From NCBI RefSeq assembly GCF_009380155.1, contig NZ_WHUV01000004.1, positions 62,001-126,000 on the forward strand: DNA of 64,000 bases. The letters run 5' to 3'. This DNA comes from Pseudomonas piscis (GTDB lineage Bacteria; Pseudomonadota; Gammaproteobacteria; Pseudomonadales; Pseudomonadaceae). The translations under genes and the position numbers were made by a program. This document shows, one piece after another, positions 43,129-51,413 of the stretch. Positions within the stretch are counted from its first letter, which is position 1. Each line of letters starts with the position of its first letter. Under the pieces are notes generated by a model. That model worked only from the letters and a program-made list of their open reading frames with translations. It ran no database searches and had not been told where the DNA came from.

Positions 43129-44469
43129 ATGCCACGCGCCACAATCCCCTTGGTCTTGTTGACCAGCACCTTGCTGGCCGGAGCGCTGCACGCGGCGCCC
43201 AGCGTCTACCCCACCGGCGTGACCCGCTACGACCCGGCCAAGGCCTATAACCAGTACGTGATCTTCAGCGGTGCCGACAAGCAGACCCATTTGATCGACA
43301 TGAACGGCAACGAGGTCAGGAACTGGCCCCAGGCCGGTTTTCCCTCGGCCATCATCGACCCGCAACTGGTGGGCGGCGAGCGTGGCCGGGTGCTGTTGCA
43401 GCTCAAGGACAAGGACCCCGGCCCGCTCGGTTCGGCGGGCAACGGCCTGGGCAACCAGAGCGTCGGCGAGCTGGACTGGAACGGCAAGCTGGTCTGGCAA
43501 TGGGGCGAACAGGCCCCCGGTGGCGCGGCCCAGCAGCACCATGACCAGCGCCGGTTGAGCAATGGCAACACCCTGGTGCTGGCCAACAAGGTGCACAAGG
43601 TGGCGGGTTTCAAGGTGCCCCAGGTGATCGACGACGTGATCTACGAAGTCAGCCCCGACGGCCAGGTCAAATGGCAGTGGCTGGCCTCCGAGCACCTCAA
43701 GGAGTTCGGCCTCACCCCCGCCCAGTTGCAATTGGTGCGCGGCACCAGCAACCCGGACTACCTGCACATCAACAACCTCAGCGTGGTAGGCCCCAACCGC
43801 TGGTTCGACGCCGGTGACAAACGCTTCGCCCCGGACAACCTGCTGATCGACTCACGCAACGCCAACTTCATCGCCATCATCGACAAGCACAGCGCCAAGG
43901 TGGTCTGGCGCCTGGGGCCGAACCTGGCGCCGATCGAACCCAAAAGCGCCGGCAAACTGCCGCGCCCGGTGGACCAGTTCGTCGGCCAGCACGATGCCCA
44001 TATCATTCCTGCCGGCCTGCCGGGGGCCGGCAACCTGCTGGTGTTCGACAACCAGGGCACGGCCGGCTACCCCTCGGTACCCCTGGGGCTGATCGCCGGC
44101 TCCCGGGTGCTGGAGATCGATCCGATCAAGCGTGAAATCGTCTGGCAATACAGCGCCGCCAGTTCCAGGCAACCGGGCTGGGCCTTCTACAGCTCGTTCA
44201 TCAGCAGCGCGCGGCGCCTGCCCAACGGCAACACCCTGATCGACGAGGGCATGAACGGGCGTTTCTTCCAGGTCACCGGCGCTGGCGAGATCGTCTGGGA
44301 ATACGTCAGCCCCTACCTGGGCAAGGCCCCGGGCAGCGAGGCGGTGAGCAACTGGGTGTATCGCGCGCTGCCGGTGAACTACGACTGGGTGCCGGAGGGT
44401 ACGCCGCGTTCGCAAACCGCCGTGCAGGCGCCAGAGCCGCAGTTGAAACAGGCCAGCGCCGGGATCTGA
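43129..44469 (+). CDS. Arylsulfotransferase (ASST)-like periplasmic protein
   Basis: The 446-residue protein has a signal peptide (MPRATIPLVLLTSTLLAGALHA). It has a beta-propeller-like repeat pattern (HLIDMNGNEVRNWP, LDWNGKLVWQW, SPDGQVKWQW, IDKHSAKVVWRLG, IDPIKREIVWQY, TGAGEIVWEY). ASST enzymes transfer sulfate between phenols through a sulfo-histidine; H-rich QQHHDQRRLSNGNTL and GQHDAHIIPAG are candidate catalytic segments. The gene lies 64 bp after the receptor, in an apparent operon. A role in moving sulfate between aromatic carriers in the periplasm is inferred. Confidence 0.8.
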   Translation: MPRATIPLVLLTSTLLAGALHAAPSVYPTGVTRYDPAKAYNQYVIFSGADKQTHLIDMNGNEVRNWPQAGFPSAIIDPQLVGGERGRVLLQLKDKDPGPLGSAGNGLGNQSVGELDWNGKLVWQWGEQAPGGAAQQHHDQRRLSNGNTLVLANKVHKVAGFKVPQVIDDVIYEVSPDGQVKWQWLASEHLKEFGLTPAQLQLVRGTSNPDYLHINNLSVVGPNRWFDAGDKRFAPDNLLIDSRNANFIAIIDKHSAKVVWRLGPNLAPIEPKSAGKLPRPVDQFVGQHDAHIIPAGLPGAGNLLVFDNQGTAGYPSVPLGLIAGSRVLEIDPIKREIVWQYSAASSRQPGWAFYSSFISSARRLPNGNTLIDEGMNGRFFQVTGAGEIVWEYVSPYLGKAPGSEAVSNWVYRALPVNYDWVPEGTPRSQTAVQAPEPQLKQASAGI

Positions 44470-44506
44470 CCCCGCAAGCTCGCCCCTGGCGAAGGCGCCT
44501 GCCCGC

Positions 44507-44848
44507 TCAGAAGTAGAAGTACAGGCCGGTGTCCCGCTCCAGGGCCAGCCGATTCAGGGCGATCAGCCTGTGGATAAGTTCATCCCCGGCGGTCGCGGCC
44601 TGGGTGAAGATCGCCAGTGCCGTGGCGAGGTCGGCCTGGCCCTGGATCGAGGCGTCTTCGTAGTCGTCGATCAGCGTGCCCAGGGCGCGGTTCAAGCTCG
44701 GCAGCAGGTCGCTGCGCCACAGGCTCGTCCACTGTTCTGCGGACAGGGCCAGTTCTTCCAGGTCGCCCGGCAGGCACTGGTCCAGGTCCAGGCGTTGCAT
44801 GGCGCCCTGGCTGGTGGGCACGACTATCCATCTGCGCGGTGTGTTCAT
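44507..44848 (-). CDS. Hypothetical protein coupled to the SUKH gene
   Basis: The 113-residue acidic, helical protein begins MNTPRRWIVVPTSQGAMQRLDLDQC. The start overlaps the stop of the preceding SUKH gene by four bases (ATGA), so translation is coupled. No signal peptide, membrane segment or known motif is seen. I do not recognise it. The tight pairing suggests joint function with the SUKH protein. Confidence 0.65.
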   Translation of the reverse strand: MNTPRRWIVVPTSQGAMQRLDLDQCLPGDLEELALSAEQWTSLWRSDLLPSLNRALGTLIDDYEDASIQGQADLATALAIFTQAATAGDELIHRLIALNRLALERDTGLYFYF

Positions 44849-45282
44849 GGCTGCCACAGCTCGACGAAGGCCCGGAAGTCGGCGGCCACCGGGTAGCGAT
44901 TGGCGCTGTCGGGGTCGAAGATTTCCACCGCCACGCGCGGACTGTTGAAGTCCAGGCAGACCAGCAAGCCGCCGGCATCCCGGGCAATCGCCAGGCAGCC
45001 GGCGGCGAGCCCCGGCACGCGGCCAGGGGTGGCGTACCAGGGCAGGGTCCAGGGTTCGTCGTTCATGCTGAAAGCGAAGAACTCGCTGATGCAGGCGTAG
45101 CCGTTGCCATAGGCGAAGGTGCCGATCCCTGGCGTGGCGGCCTCGGCGTAGCGCACCAGCTCCAGGTACAGCGGCGGCAACTCCAGGCCCAGGCGCTGCT
45201 GCACCTGGGCGATCAGTTGTTCGTCCACCGTCGATCCGGGTTCTATTTCCCAGGCGTTCCAATCCAGGGTCATGCTCGACAT
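44845..45282 (-). CDS. SMI1/KNR4 (SUKH) family protein
   Basis: The 145-residue protein has the SUKH pattern: LIAQVQQRLGLELPPLYLELVRYAEAATPGIG, then FFAFSMNDEP, and a C-terminal SANRYPVAADFRAFVELW. Bacterial SUKH proteins are mostly immunity proteins against polymorphic toxins. No toxin or secretion gene is adjacent here, so it may be an orphan immunity or a domesticated member. Starts at 45282 and 45273 are both possible. Confidence 0.75.
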   Translation of the reverse strand: MSSMTLDWNAWEIEPGSTVDEQLIAQVQQRLGLELPPLYLELVRYAEAATPGIGTFAYGNGYACISEFFAFSMNDEPWTLPWYATPGRVPGLAAGCLAIARDAGGLLVCLDFNSPRVAVEIFDPDSANRYPVAADFRAFVELWQP

Positions 45283-45370
45283 GCACCTTGTGCTCAAGGG
45301 CCGTGCCCGCCCGATGGGGGACGGCATCGAGGGGCGATTGTAGGCGCGTCGACTGGTGCGCGGTAGGCGC

Positions 45371-46036
45371 TTATTTGCAGCTCTGGCCTTCGGGCAGGGT
45401 CACGCTGTAGTTGCGCTGGACCCGGTTGCGGAAGTCCAGGTTGTCCAGGCTTTCCTGCACCAGGAAATCCTCGATCTTGGCGTCCTGGCAATCCTCGTTA
45501 TAGGACGAGGCCCGCAGTACGAACACCGTGCGCCGGCTCTGCTCGTCCTTGGCCTTGATGTTGAAGGTCGAGAGGGTGGTGTAGGCGGTGCGCTCCGAGG
45601 AGCCGACGGCGCGGTAGGACATGGTCGGCGTGCTGGTGCACACGGTCTGCTGGTGCTTGCCGGGCATGCACGTGGTCTTGGTACTGCTGGGCACCGAGGC
45701 GTAGTCGGTGGCGGTGTAGCGGTAGCTGGTCCTTTTGCTGCCCACATCCAGGGCGATGTTCATGCGAAACGGTGGATGATCCTTCGGCAATGCCGACTCG
45801 GTATACACCTTGGTGAAACCCATGCCATGCAGGGCGGCGACCATGTCGCGCAGGTAGTAGCTGGCCTTGAGGGCCTGGGCATCCTTGGCGCCGTTGACGG
45901 TCACCAGTACCGGAGCCTGGCGATCGAAGTAGTAGTCTTGGGCGGGGGTGGCGTCGATCGCCACGTCGAGTTTGTTGGCGCAGCCGGTCAACAGGGAGAC
46001 GAGCAGCAACAGCGGGTAGAGCAGAGTACGAGTCAT
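45371..46036 (-). CDS. Putative lipoprotein of unknown function
   Basis: The 221-residue protein has a type II signal peptide with lipobox LLTGC (Cys about 18), followed by a Ser/Thr/Tyr-rich mature part with several Cys residues (TTCMPGKHQQTVCTST, EDCQDAK). It probably sits in the envelope as a beta-rich domain. No family is recognised. The start has a weak ribosome site. It stands alone between the SUKH pair and the XRE gene. Confidence 0.7.
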   Translation of the reverse strand: MTRTLLYPLLLLVSLLTGCANKLDVAIDATPAQDYYFDRQAPVLVTVNGAKDAQALKASYYLRDMVAALHGMGFTKVYTESALPKDHPPFRMNIALDVGSKRTSYRYTATDYASVPSSTKTTCMPGKHQQTVCTSTPTMSYRAVGSSERTAYTTLSTFNIKAKDEQSRRTVFVLRASSYNEDCQDAKIEDFLVQESLDNLDFRNRVQRNYSVTLPEGQSCK

Positions 46037-46123
46037 GAGTCAGCCATTGGATAACAGGAGGGCTTGGAACAGGCTTTAACGGTCTGGACTCGATCAAACA
46101 CACGCGAAGGGGGAGACGCAGTC

Positions 46124-46330
46124 TCAGTCTGCCTGGTACTCCAGCAAGTCGCCGGGTTGGCAGTCGAGTGCGGCGCAGAGTTTGTCGAGGGTCTCGATTT
46201 TCATCCCCTTGACCTTGCCATTTTTCAGCAACGACAGATTGGCCTCGGTAATGCCCAGGATGGCGGCCAGCTCTTTCGAGCGAATCTTGTTTTTAGCCAT
46301 GACAACGTCAAGCCGAACGATAATGGTCAT
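46124..46330 (-). CDS. Small XRE-family HTH regulator
   Basis: The 68-residue protein is essentially one Cro/C1-type helix-turn-helix (MAKNKIRSKELAAILGITEANLSLLKNGKVKGMKIETLDKLCAALDCQPGDLLEY). It starts 9 bp after the DUF2975 gene on the same strand, so the two form a two-gene operon. Such YozG-like regulators commonly accompany DUF2975 membrane proteins. Confidence 0.82.
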   Translation of the reverse strand: MTIIVRLDVVMAKNKIRSKELAAILGITEANLSLLKNGKVKGMKIETLDKLCAALDCQPGDLLEYQAD

Positions 46331-46339
46331 CTCATTGTT

Positions 46340-46918
46340 CTATATGTAGTGACTGTGCTCATCACTGAGGATTTTCGCGTCGCGCATGATAATGGAAAAC
46401 GAGCACAGCAAGATTCCTTTGACCACCTCGTAAGCGGCGTAGGACGAGAAGCCAGCGGAGATCTGCAGGATGCGTTCGCCGGGCGGCAGGTCGATGGACA
46501 GGGCCAGGCCTTGCAGGGTCTCCATCATCGGGAAAGTGGCCGGGGCGATGATCCACAGCATGCCTACGCGCCAGAGGATGCGGATGTTGCGATCGCTCCA
46601 GGTTTCCCCCCGGGACAGGCGCATGAAGAACACCCCGGTCAGCCACAGGGCGAAGCTCGACAGCAGCAGTGGCAGGAAGTCCAGGATCACCAGCAGGGTG
46701 AAGCTCAGGGTGGAGGGCTTGAAGTCGGCTTCCAGCAGGCGTGGCCAGTGTTCGGCGAAGACCCCGAGCAGGGCGCCCAGGACCTGGTCCTTGCTGTAGA
46801 TCCAGAGCCCGGCGTTGCCGCCGATTTCCACGATGCCCATGACCCAGGCCAGGATCGCGGCCAGCATGCCGACCCGGCGTAACCGGTATTGGGCAGAACC
46901 ATTGTTTTGGAGGGGCAT
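46340..46918 (-). CDS. DUF2975-family membrane protein
   Basis: The 192-residue protein has four hydrophobic segments (around residues 18-40, 70-95, 115-130 and 150-170). The FMRLSRGETWSDRNIRILWRVGML block is typical of DUF2975. The function is unknown. It is upstream of and coupled to the XRE gene, a widespread pair in which the regulator may control or sense the membrane protein. The leader region is very AT-rich (46950-47005). Confidence 0.78.
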   Translation of the reverse strand: MPLQNNGSAQYRLRRVGMLAAILAWVMGIVEIGGNAGLWIYSKDQVLGALLGVFAEHWPRLLEADFKPSTLSFTLLVILDFLPLLLSSFALWLTGVFFMRLSRGETWSDRNIRILWRVGMLWIIAPATFPMMETLQGLALSIDLPPGERILQISAGFSSYAAYEVVKGILLCSFSIIMRDAKILSDEHSHYI

Positions 46919-47099
46919 CGGGTATTCCTTGCAAAGCTGTGGGGGTGGCGGATTATTTATAAATAATTATCGAATTACAATAATTTATTTCACTAATAAT
47001 TCCCCGACCCCCAACGTCTATTGCTTTGGTCCCCTCCATCGAGTCCCGGCTTGTGGCCGCTATCCAGGGGTTACCTGTCGTACCGCGGCGCTGGGTGTT

Positions 47100-47152
47100 G
47101 CGGGCGCTGTGGGCTCGGTCGCAGCCTCGCGCCGCTCGACAGCGGCTACAGG
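47100..47152. repeat. REP, GTAGCCGC family, inverted copy
   Basis: GCGGGCGCTGTGGGCTCGGT, GCAGCCTCGC and CGACAGCGGCTACAGG match copies at 21811 and 35562. A partial relative (CCGCTGGCGCCCGGCTCGGCACGAG) follows at 47163-47187. Confidence 0.7.
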
Positions 47153-47213
47153 GTTCTGTGTAACCGCTGGCGCCCGGCTCGGCACGAGTCGCCTGCTGGA
47201 CCCGGCCCCAGGC

Positions 47214-48419
47214 TCATGCTGCTTGTGCGGCGGTGTCGAAACTGGCCCTGGGCTGGTAGCTGGACGGGCTGAAGATGCGGGTCAGGAGCAGCATCGCCAC
47301 GGCACCGGCGACCAGCACCCACCAGGCGCTGGTGAACTCGCCGGTGACCTGGCGCAGCCAGCCGGTGAGCCAGGGCGAGACAGCGTTGAGCAAGAACCCC
47401 ACGCCCTGGACGAAGGCCGCCAGTTGCCCGGCTTCCCGGGGGTCGCGGCGGTGGTCGAGGGTGAGGATCAGGCTCAGGCCGAAGCAGGCGCCCAGGCCGA
47501 AGCCGATCAGCGCCACCCACAGGTGCGGTGCTTGCAGTGGCCACAGCACCAGGCCGAGAAAGCCCAGGGCCTGGGCGGCGAGGCTGATGCCCAGCAGGGG
47601 CCGGCGGTCGACGCTGCGTTGGGCCAGGGCCGGCATCAACAGCGCGGCGATGACCTGGAACACGGTCATGAACGCCAGCAGCGAACCGCTCAGCGTGGCG
47701 CTCCAGCCCATCTGCAGGTAGTAGGCCGGCAGCCAGGCCACCATGCTCATGTAGCCGCAGTTCACCAGGCCGAAGTACAACGCCAGCAGCCAGGCCCGGC
47801 GGTTGTTCCACAGGCTGTCGCTCTCGCTTCGGGAGCCTTGGCGGCGGGCGGCGCCCAGGGGCAGGCAGGTCCACAGCATCAGGGCCGCCATGGCCGGCAG
47901 CAGCCAGCCCCCCAGGCCCACCTGCCAGTTGGCGAAGTGCAGCGCCACCTGTGGGCTGAGCAGCGCGGCGAGCCCGCCGCCACCCATCAGCGAGGCCGAA
48001 TACACCCCCATCGCCAGGGCCACTCGATGCTGGAACTGGCGCTTGATCAGCGCCGGCACCAGGGCCTGGATCAGCGCGACGCCGGCACCGCCTAGCAGGG
48101 CGGAAGCCAGCAGGGCTGGCGCCTGGCCGAAGTACAGGCGCGCCAGGCAGGCCAAAAGCACCAGCAGCAGGCCCAGGGAAACCCCGTGGCGCTCTCCCAG
48201 GCGCGCTTCGATGCGTACGCCCAGCAGTGCCACCAGGCCCATGCAGATCACCGGCAGGCTGGTGAGCCAGGCGCTGCTCTGGAAACTCATGCCGGTGGCT
48301 TCGCGGATCTGCCCCAGCAGCGGGCTGACCGAGCTGAGGATCGGCCGCAGGTTGAGCCCCAGGCACACCAGCAAGGCCCAGCCGGCGAAGGTCTTGAACG
48401 CTGATTCAGTGCGCGGCAT
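47214..48419 (-). CDS. CynX/NimT-type MFS transporter
   Basis: The 401-residue inner-membrane protein has about twelve hydrophobic segments. It shows CynX-family features: LVCLGLNLRPILSSVSPLLGQI at the start, LDHRRDPREAGQLAAFVQGVGFLLNAVSPWL in the second half. Relatives transport cyanate, nitroimidazoles and other small solutes. It overlaps the upstream deaminase gene by 14 bp, so the solute may be a purine or pyrimidine-like compound or its product (inference). Confidence 0.83.
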   Translation of the reverse strand: MPRTESAFKTFAGWALLVCLGLNLRPILSSVSPLLGQIREATGMSFQSSAWLTSLPVICMGLVALLGVRIEARLGERHGVSLGLLLVLLACLARLYFGQAPALLASALLGGAGVALIQALVPALIKRQFQHRVALAMGVYSASLMGGGGLAALLSPQVALHFANWQVGLGGWLLPAMAALMLWTCLPLGAARRQGSRSESDSLWNNRRAWLLALYFGLVNCGYMSMVAWLPAYYLQMGWSATLSGSLLAFMTVFQVIAALLMPALAQRSVDRRPLLGISLAAQALGFLGLVLWPLQAPHLWVALIGFGLGACFGLSLILTLDHRRDPREAGQLAAFVQGVGFLLNAVSPWLTGWLRQVTGEFTSAWWVLVAGAVAMLLLTRIFSPSSYQPRASFDTAAQAA

Positions 48420-48867
48420 GACGGTCCTGCCAATCCTGGTAGATAGCGTTCATCGCCGCCTGCGGCAGGTGCTGCACAGGCAGCTTTTGGGTCGCCAGGG
48501 GCTGGCCCAGTTGTTCGTAGATGGCCGCGGTGGACAGCCCGAACGGCGCCGCCTGCTGGTTGCTGGCGGCGAACACTGCCCGGGATACGCCGCACAAGTA
48601 CATGGCGGCCAGGCACATCGGGCAGGGCTGGCCGCTGGCGTAGATCACGCAGCCGTCCAGGCGCGGGCCCAGTTGCTGGCTGGCGCTGCGGATCGCCAGC
48701 AGTTCGGCGTGGGCGGTGGGGTCCTGGCTGAGGTGGATTTCGTTGACCGCCTCGGCCAGTACCTGGCCGTCGCGTACCAGCAAGGCGCCGAAGGGCCGGC
48801 CGCCCTGCTCGACGTTACGCCGGGCCAGGGCCACGGCTCGTTCGAGGAAGTGTTGATCGTTATGCAT
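48406..48867 (-). CDS. Nucleoside/guanine deaminase-like protein (CDA superfamily)
   Basis: The 153-residue zinc enzyme has HAE (residues 53-55) and PCPMC (81-85), the zinc site and proton shuttle of the cytidine deaminase fold. The overall sequence is closest to GuaD/TadA-like deaminases. It probably deaminates a purine base or related heterocycle in the cytoplasm. It is in a minus-strand operon with the ankyrin gene upstream and the MFS gene downstream. Confidence 0.83.
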   Translation of the reverse strand: MHNDQHFLERAVALARRNVEQGGRPFGALLVRDGQVLAEAVNEIHLSQDPTAHAELLAIRSASQQLGPRLDGCVIYASGQPCPMCLAAMYLCGVSRAVFAASNQQAAPFGLSTAAIYEQLGQPLATQKLPVQHLPQAAMNAIYQDWQDRHAAH

Positions 48868-48895
48868 GCAAATCTCCGGCGTGCGCCGCGCGAGT

Positions 48896-49558
48896 TCAGG
48901 AGGCCCCGGCCTCGCGCAGCAGTTGGGCAGTGGCCTCCTGGCCGCGTTGTTCGGCATGGCGCAGGGGGCTGATCCCGGCGCGGTCCGGCAGGTTCAGGTC
49001 GGCACCGGCGGCGATCAGCCGGCTGACGATGCGCTGGTGCGCCGGGCCGCCATCGGAGAGCAGGATCGCCTCCAGCAGGCAGGTCCAGCCCAGGCGGTTG
49101 ACGTGGTCCAGGTCGACCCCGGCGGCGATCAGCAACTCCACGGTGGTCTCGTGGCCGCGCTCGCAGGCCGGGATCAGCGCCGTGCCGCCGTAGCGATTGG
49201 TGCTCTTGAGATCGGCGCCATGGGCCAGGGTCAGCTTGAGGATCTCGTCGTGGCCGCTGGCACCGGCCAGCAGGTAGGGGCTGTCTTGCATCAGGTTCTT
49301 GCGGTTGACGTCGGCGCCGGCCTCGATCAGCACCCGGGCGATCTCCACCTGGTTGCCGCGAGTGGCCAGCAGCAGCGGGCTGCTGCCATCCAGGCCCCGG
49401 TCGTCGAGCGGCGCGCCCTGGGCGATGAGCTCGCGTACTTGCTGCAACTGTCCGTTGCGTACCGCTTCGAGCAATGCATTGTCGCTGGCCATTACCACTC
49501 CCGCCGTGAGCAGACCGGCGGCCAACAGGCCGCGTTTGAAGGACCGGTTGAACCCCAT
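48896..49558 (-). CDS. Periplasmic ankyrin-repeat protein
   Basis: The 220-residue protein starts after GGGAGG and has a signal peptide (GLLAAGLLTAGVVMAS). About five ankyrin repeats follow (NALLEAVRNGQLQQVRELIAQGAPLDDRG, SSPLLLATRGNQVEIARVLIEAGADVN, and so on). Periplasmic ankyrin proteins such as AnkB of P. aeruginosa protect or assist a partner enzyme. Here the operon partners are a deaminase and an MFS transporter, both non-periplasmic. The divergent LysR gene is the likely regulator. Confidence 0.83.
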   Translation of the reverse strand: MGFNRSFKRGLLAAGLLTAGVVMASDNALLEAVRNGQLQQVRELIAQGAPLDDRGLDGSSPLLLATRGNQVEIARVLIEAGADVNRKNLMQDSPYLLAGASGHDEILKLTLAHGADLKSTNRYGGTALIPACERGHETTVELLIAAGVDLDHVNRLGWTCLLEAILLSDGGPAHQRIVSRLIAAGADLNLPDRAGISPLRHAEQRGQEATAQLLREAGAS

Positions 49559-49664
49559 GCAAACCTCCCGTTCCGACTGATGAGCGCCGAGTATGGGCAA
49601 GCTCCTGGGTATTCTGAAATTAAATATAATCATGCTAATCAGTGGCTATCAGAATGGTTTGGCG

Positions 49665-50513
49665 ATGTTCGATCCCGTGTTGTTGCGCAGTTTCGTGGCG
49701 GTCGCCGACTGCCAGAACTTCACCCGCGCCGCCGAGCGCCTGCACCTGACCCAGTCCACCGTGAGCCAGCAGGTGCGGCGCCTGGAGGAGAGCCTGGGCT
49801 GCCAGTTGCTGGACCGCGACCAGCGCCGGGTGGTGGCCACGGTCGAGGGCGAGCGGCTTTTGGCCTATGCCCGGCGCATCCTGGCGCTGCACGAAGAGGC
49901 CAGCGACGTGCTGATCAACCAGCGCAGCGAAGAGGTGCTGCGCCTGGGGGTGCCGGAGGACTATGCCGCCGAGCGCCTGATGCCGTTGTTGTCACGGTTT
50001 GGCCGCGACTACCCGGCGGTGCGCCTGGAGGTCACTTGCGGCCTGGGGCCGGAGTTGCTGCGCCAATACCGGCGTGGCGAGTTCGACCTGTTGCTGGTCA
50101 AGCAGATGGGCCATGGCGACGACTGCCTGGGCTCCTGGCCCGAGCCGCTGTGTTGGGCCGACAGCCTCCGGCAACCGGCCTTCGGTCGCGAACCGCTGCC
50201 CTTGGTGGCCTTTGCGGTGGGGGGCTTGTACCGCCAGGAAATGCTCCATCACCTGGAAGTGGGCGGTTGGCCCTGGCGCATTGCCTATTCCAGCGCCAGC
50301 CTGGCCAGTGTCTGTTCGGCGGTGGGCGCGGGCCTGGGGATCAGCCTGTTGCCGGTGCGGGTGCTGGGCAAGCAGCACCGCATCCTCGATGCCGACAGCG
50401 GCCTGCCGGATATCCAGGGGGTGCGCCTGGCCCTGTATGCCGGCAGCGGCTTGAGTCGGGCAGGCAAGGCATTGCAGGAGCAGTTGCGAGTGCTGGCGGC
50501 CGGAAAGTTATAA
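49665..50513 (+). CDS. LysR-family regulator
   Basis: The 282-residue LysR protein has the HTH LLRSFVAVADCQNFTRAAERLHLTQSTVSQQVRRLEESLG and a somewhat short effector domain. ATG 49665 gives the standard start. It is divergent from the ankyrin-deaminase-MFS operon with 106 bp between and probably controls it. Confidence 0.85.
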   Translation: MFDPVLLRSFVAVADCQNFTRAAERLHLTQSTVSQQVRRLEESLGCQLLDRDQRRVVATVEGERLLAYARRILALHEEASDVLINQRSEEVLRLGVPEDYAAERLMPLLSRFGRDYPAVRLEVTCGLGPELLRQYRRGEFDLLLVKQMGHGDDCLGSWPEPLCWADSLRQPAFGREPLPLVAFAVGGLYRQEMLHHLEVGGWPWRIAYSSASLASVCSAVGAGLGISLLPVRVLGKQHRILDADSGLPDIQGVRLALYAGSGLSRAGKALQEQLRVLAAGKL

Positions 50514-50691
50514 GTTGCCTTGGCGTGGATATAGCTTATATGGACCGTGCTGGACTCTATAGCTATTTGATTAGTTGTAAATCAAGTTTGTCTTGGACAA
50601 CTTTCCGGGTGCCGGCCATGCTGGTTTCGTGAGTTCTTTTTGAACTTGCCTCATTGGAAGAAACCTTTAACTGCATAAGGAAACCCGCATC

Positions 50692-51015
50692 ATGTCGAGC
50701 ATCAATGGCACCTATGTAAACTCCAACGCCGACGCCCGCCTGGTCGTGACCGACGGCAACGATTCCAACGGTTCGTTCAGCGGAGAGTTGACCCAGGCCG
50801 GGGTCAAGTACAGCGTCGCCGGGCATTACCACTTCCAGAACAGCACCGGCCAGCCCACCATCATCAACGTTTCCGGCTACAACGATGGCTATGGCTACCA
50901 GGCCTGGGCGCTGTTTTCCGCCGATCACAACTACGCTCGGTTGCGCGCTTCCGGAGCCCGCAGCAACTTCAGCGGTGATGTGGTCGGCTTGAGTGGTGAA
51001 TTCCTCAAGCAGTAA
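50692..51015 (+). CDS. Small beta-rich protein of unknown function
   Basis: The 107-residue protein starts after AAGGAAAC. It lacks Cys, a signal peptide and membrane segments. It alternates short beta-prone stretches with Gly/Asn turns (INGTYVNSNADARLVVTDGNDSNGSFSGEL, then KYSVAGHYHFQNSTG). The spacing of GTY-N, SFSGEL, AGHYHF and GYQAWALF segments recalls avidin-like eight-stranded barrels, but I cannot establish homology. It is monocistronic between LysR and tonB. Confidence 0.6.
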   Translation: MSSINGTYVNSNADARLVVTDGNDSNGSFSGELTQAGVKYSVAGHYHFQNSTGQPTIINVSGYNDGYGYQAWALFSADHNYARLRASGARSNFSGDVVGLSGEFLKQ

Positions 51016-51413
51016 CGAGTTCGATAGCTGACAGCCGCTGGATATCCGTTAGTTGATATGAAACTTGCGTGATTTTCCAGCGGCTTTGTCGTGCCTGTAG
51101 TTTGAGTTTAGTTGTGGATCGGTGTTTCTGATTAGTTGTATCGAGGCGGGTATCCAGGTGTTTTCGATGCCTTGCGGGAATATTTTTAATGCCGGCAAGG
51201 CATGGGCTTTCGCTGTTGTGGCTGCAGCCCTTGATTCACGCGGCCTGCAGGGTTTCACGGGTTTTGTATATTCCATGTAGGTCTATATATAACTTGAAAG
51301 ATTACTTTAAGAGATAAGCGAGGGGCGCGGATCATGGACCCCACGGCACCGTTGCGTGGGGGAGTCAGAGCGCTGGTGCCGGTTATCCGCAGAAGATCGT
51401 AGGGAGTGAATCA
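51016..51413. other. Intergenic region before tonB
   Basis: The region is AT-rich from about 51100 to 51320. AGCCGCTGGA/TCCAGCGGCT arms at 51033-51042 and 51076-51085 form a long-loop hairpin after the small gene. TATATATAACTTGAAAGATTAC near 51283-51304 is a likely tonB promoter zone. I see no convincing Fur box. The minus-strand frame here has no ribosome site. Confidence 0.4.

Noticed and set aside
51049..51276. Minus-strand 75-codon frame before tonB
   Set aside because: Lies in AT-rich regulatory DNA without a Shine-Dalgarno and has a random-looking composition.
51016..51413. Fur box before tonB
   Set aside because: No sequence close to the GATAATGATAATCATTATC pattern was found, although Fur control of tonB would be expected.
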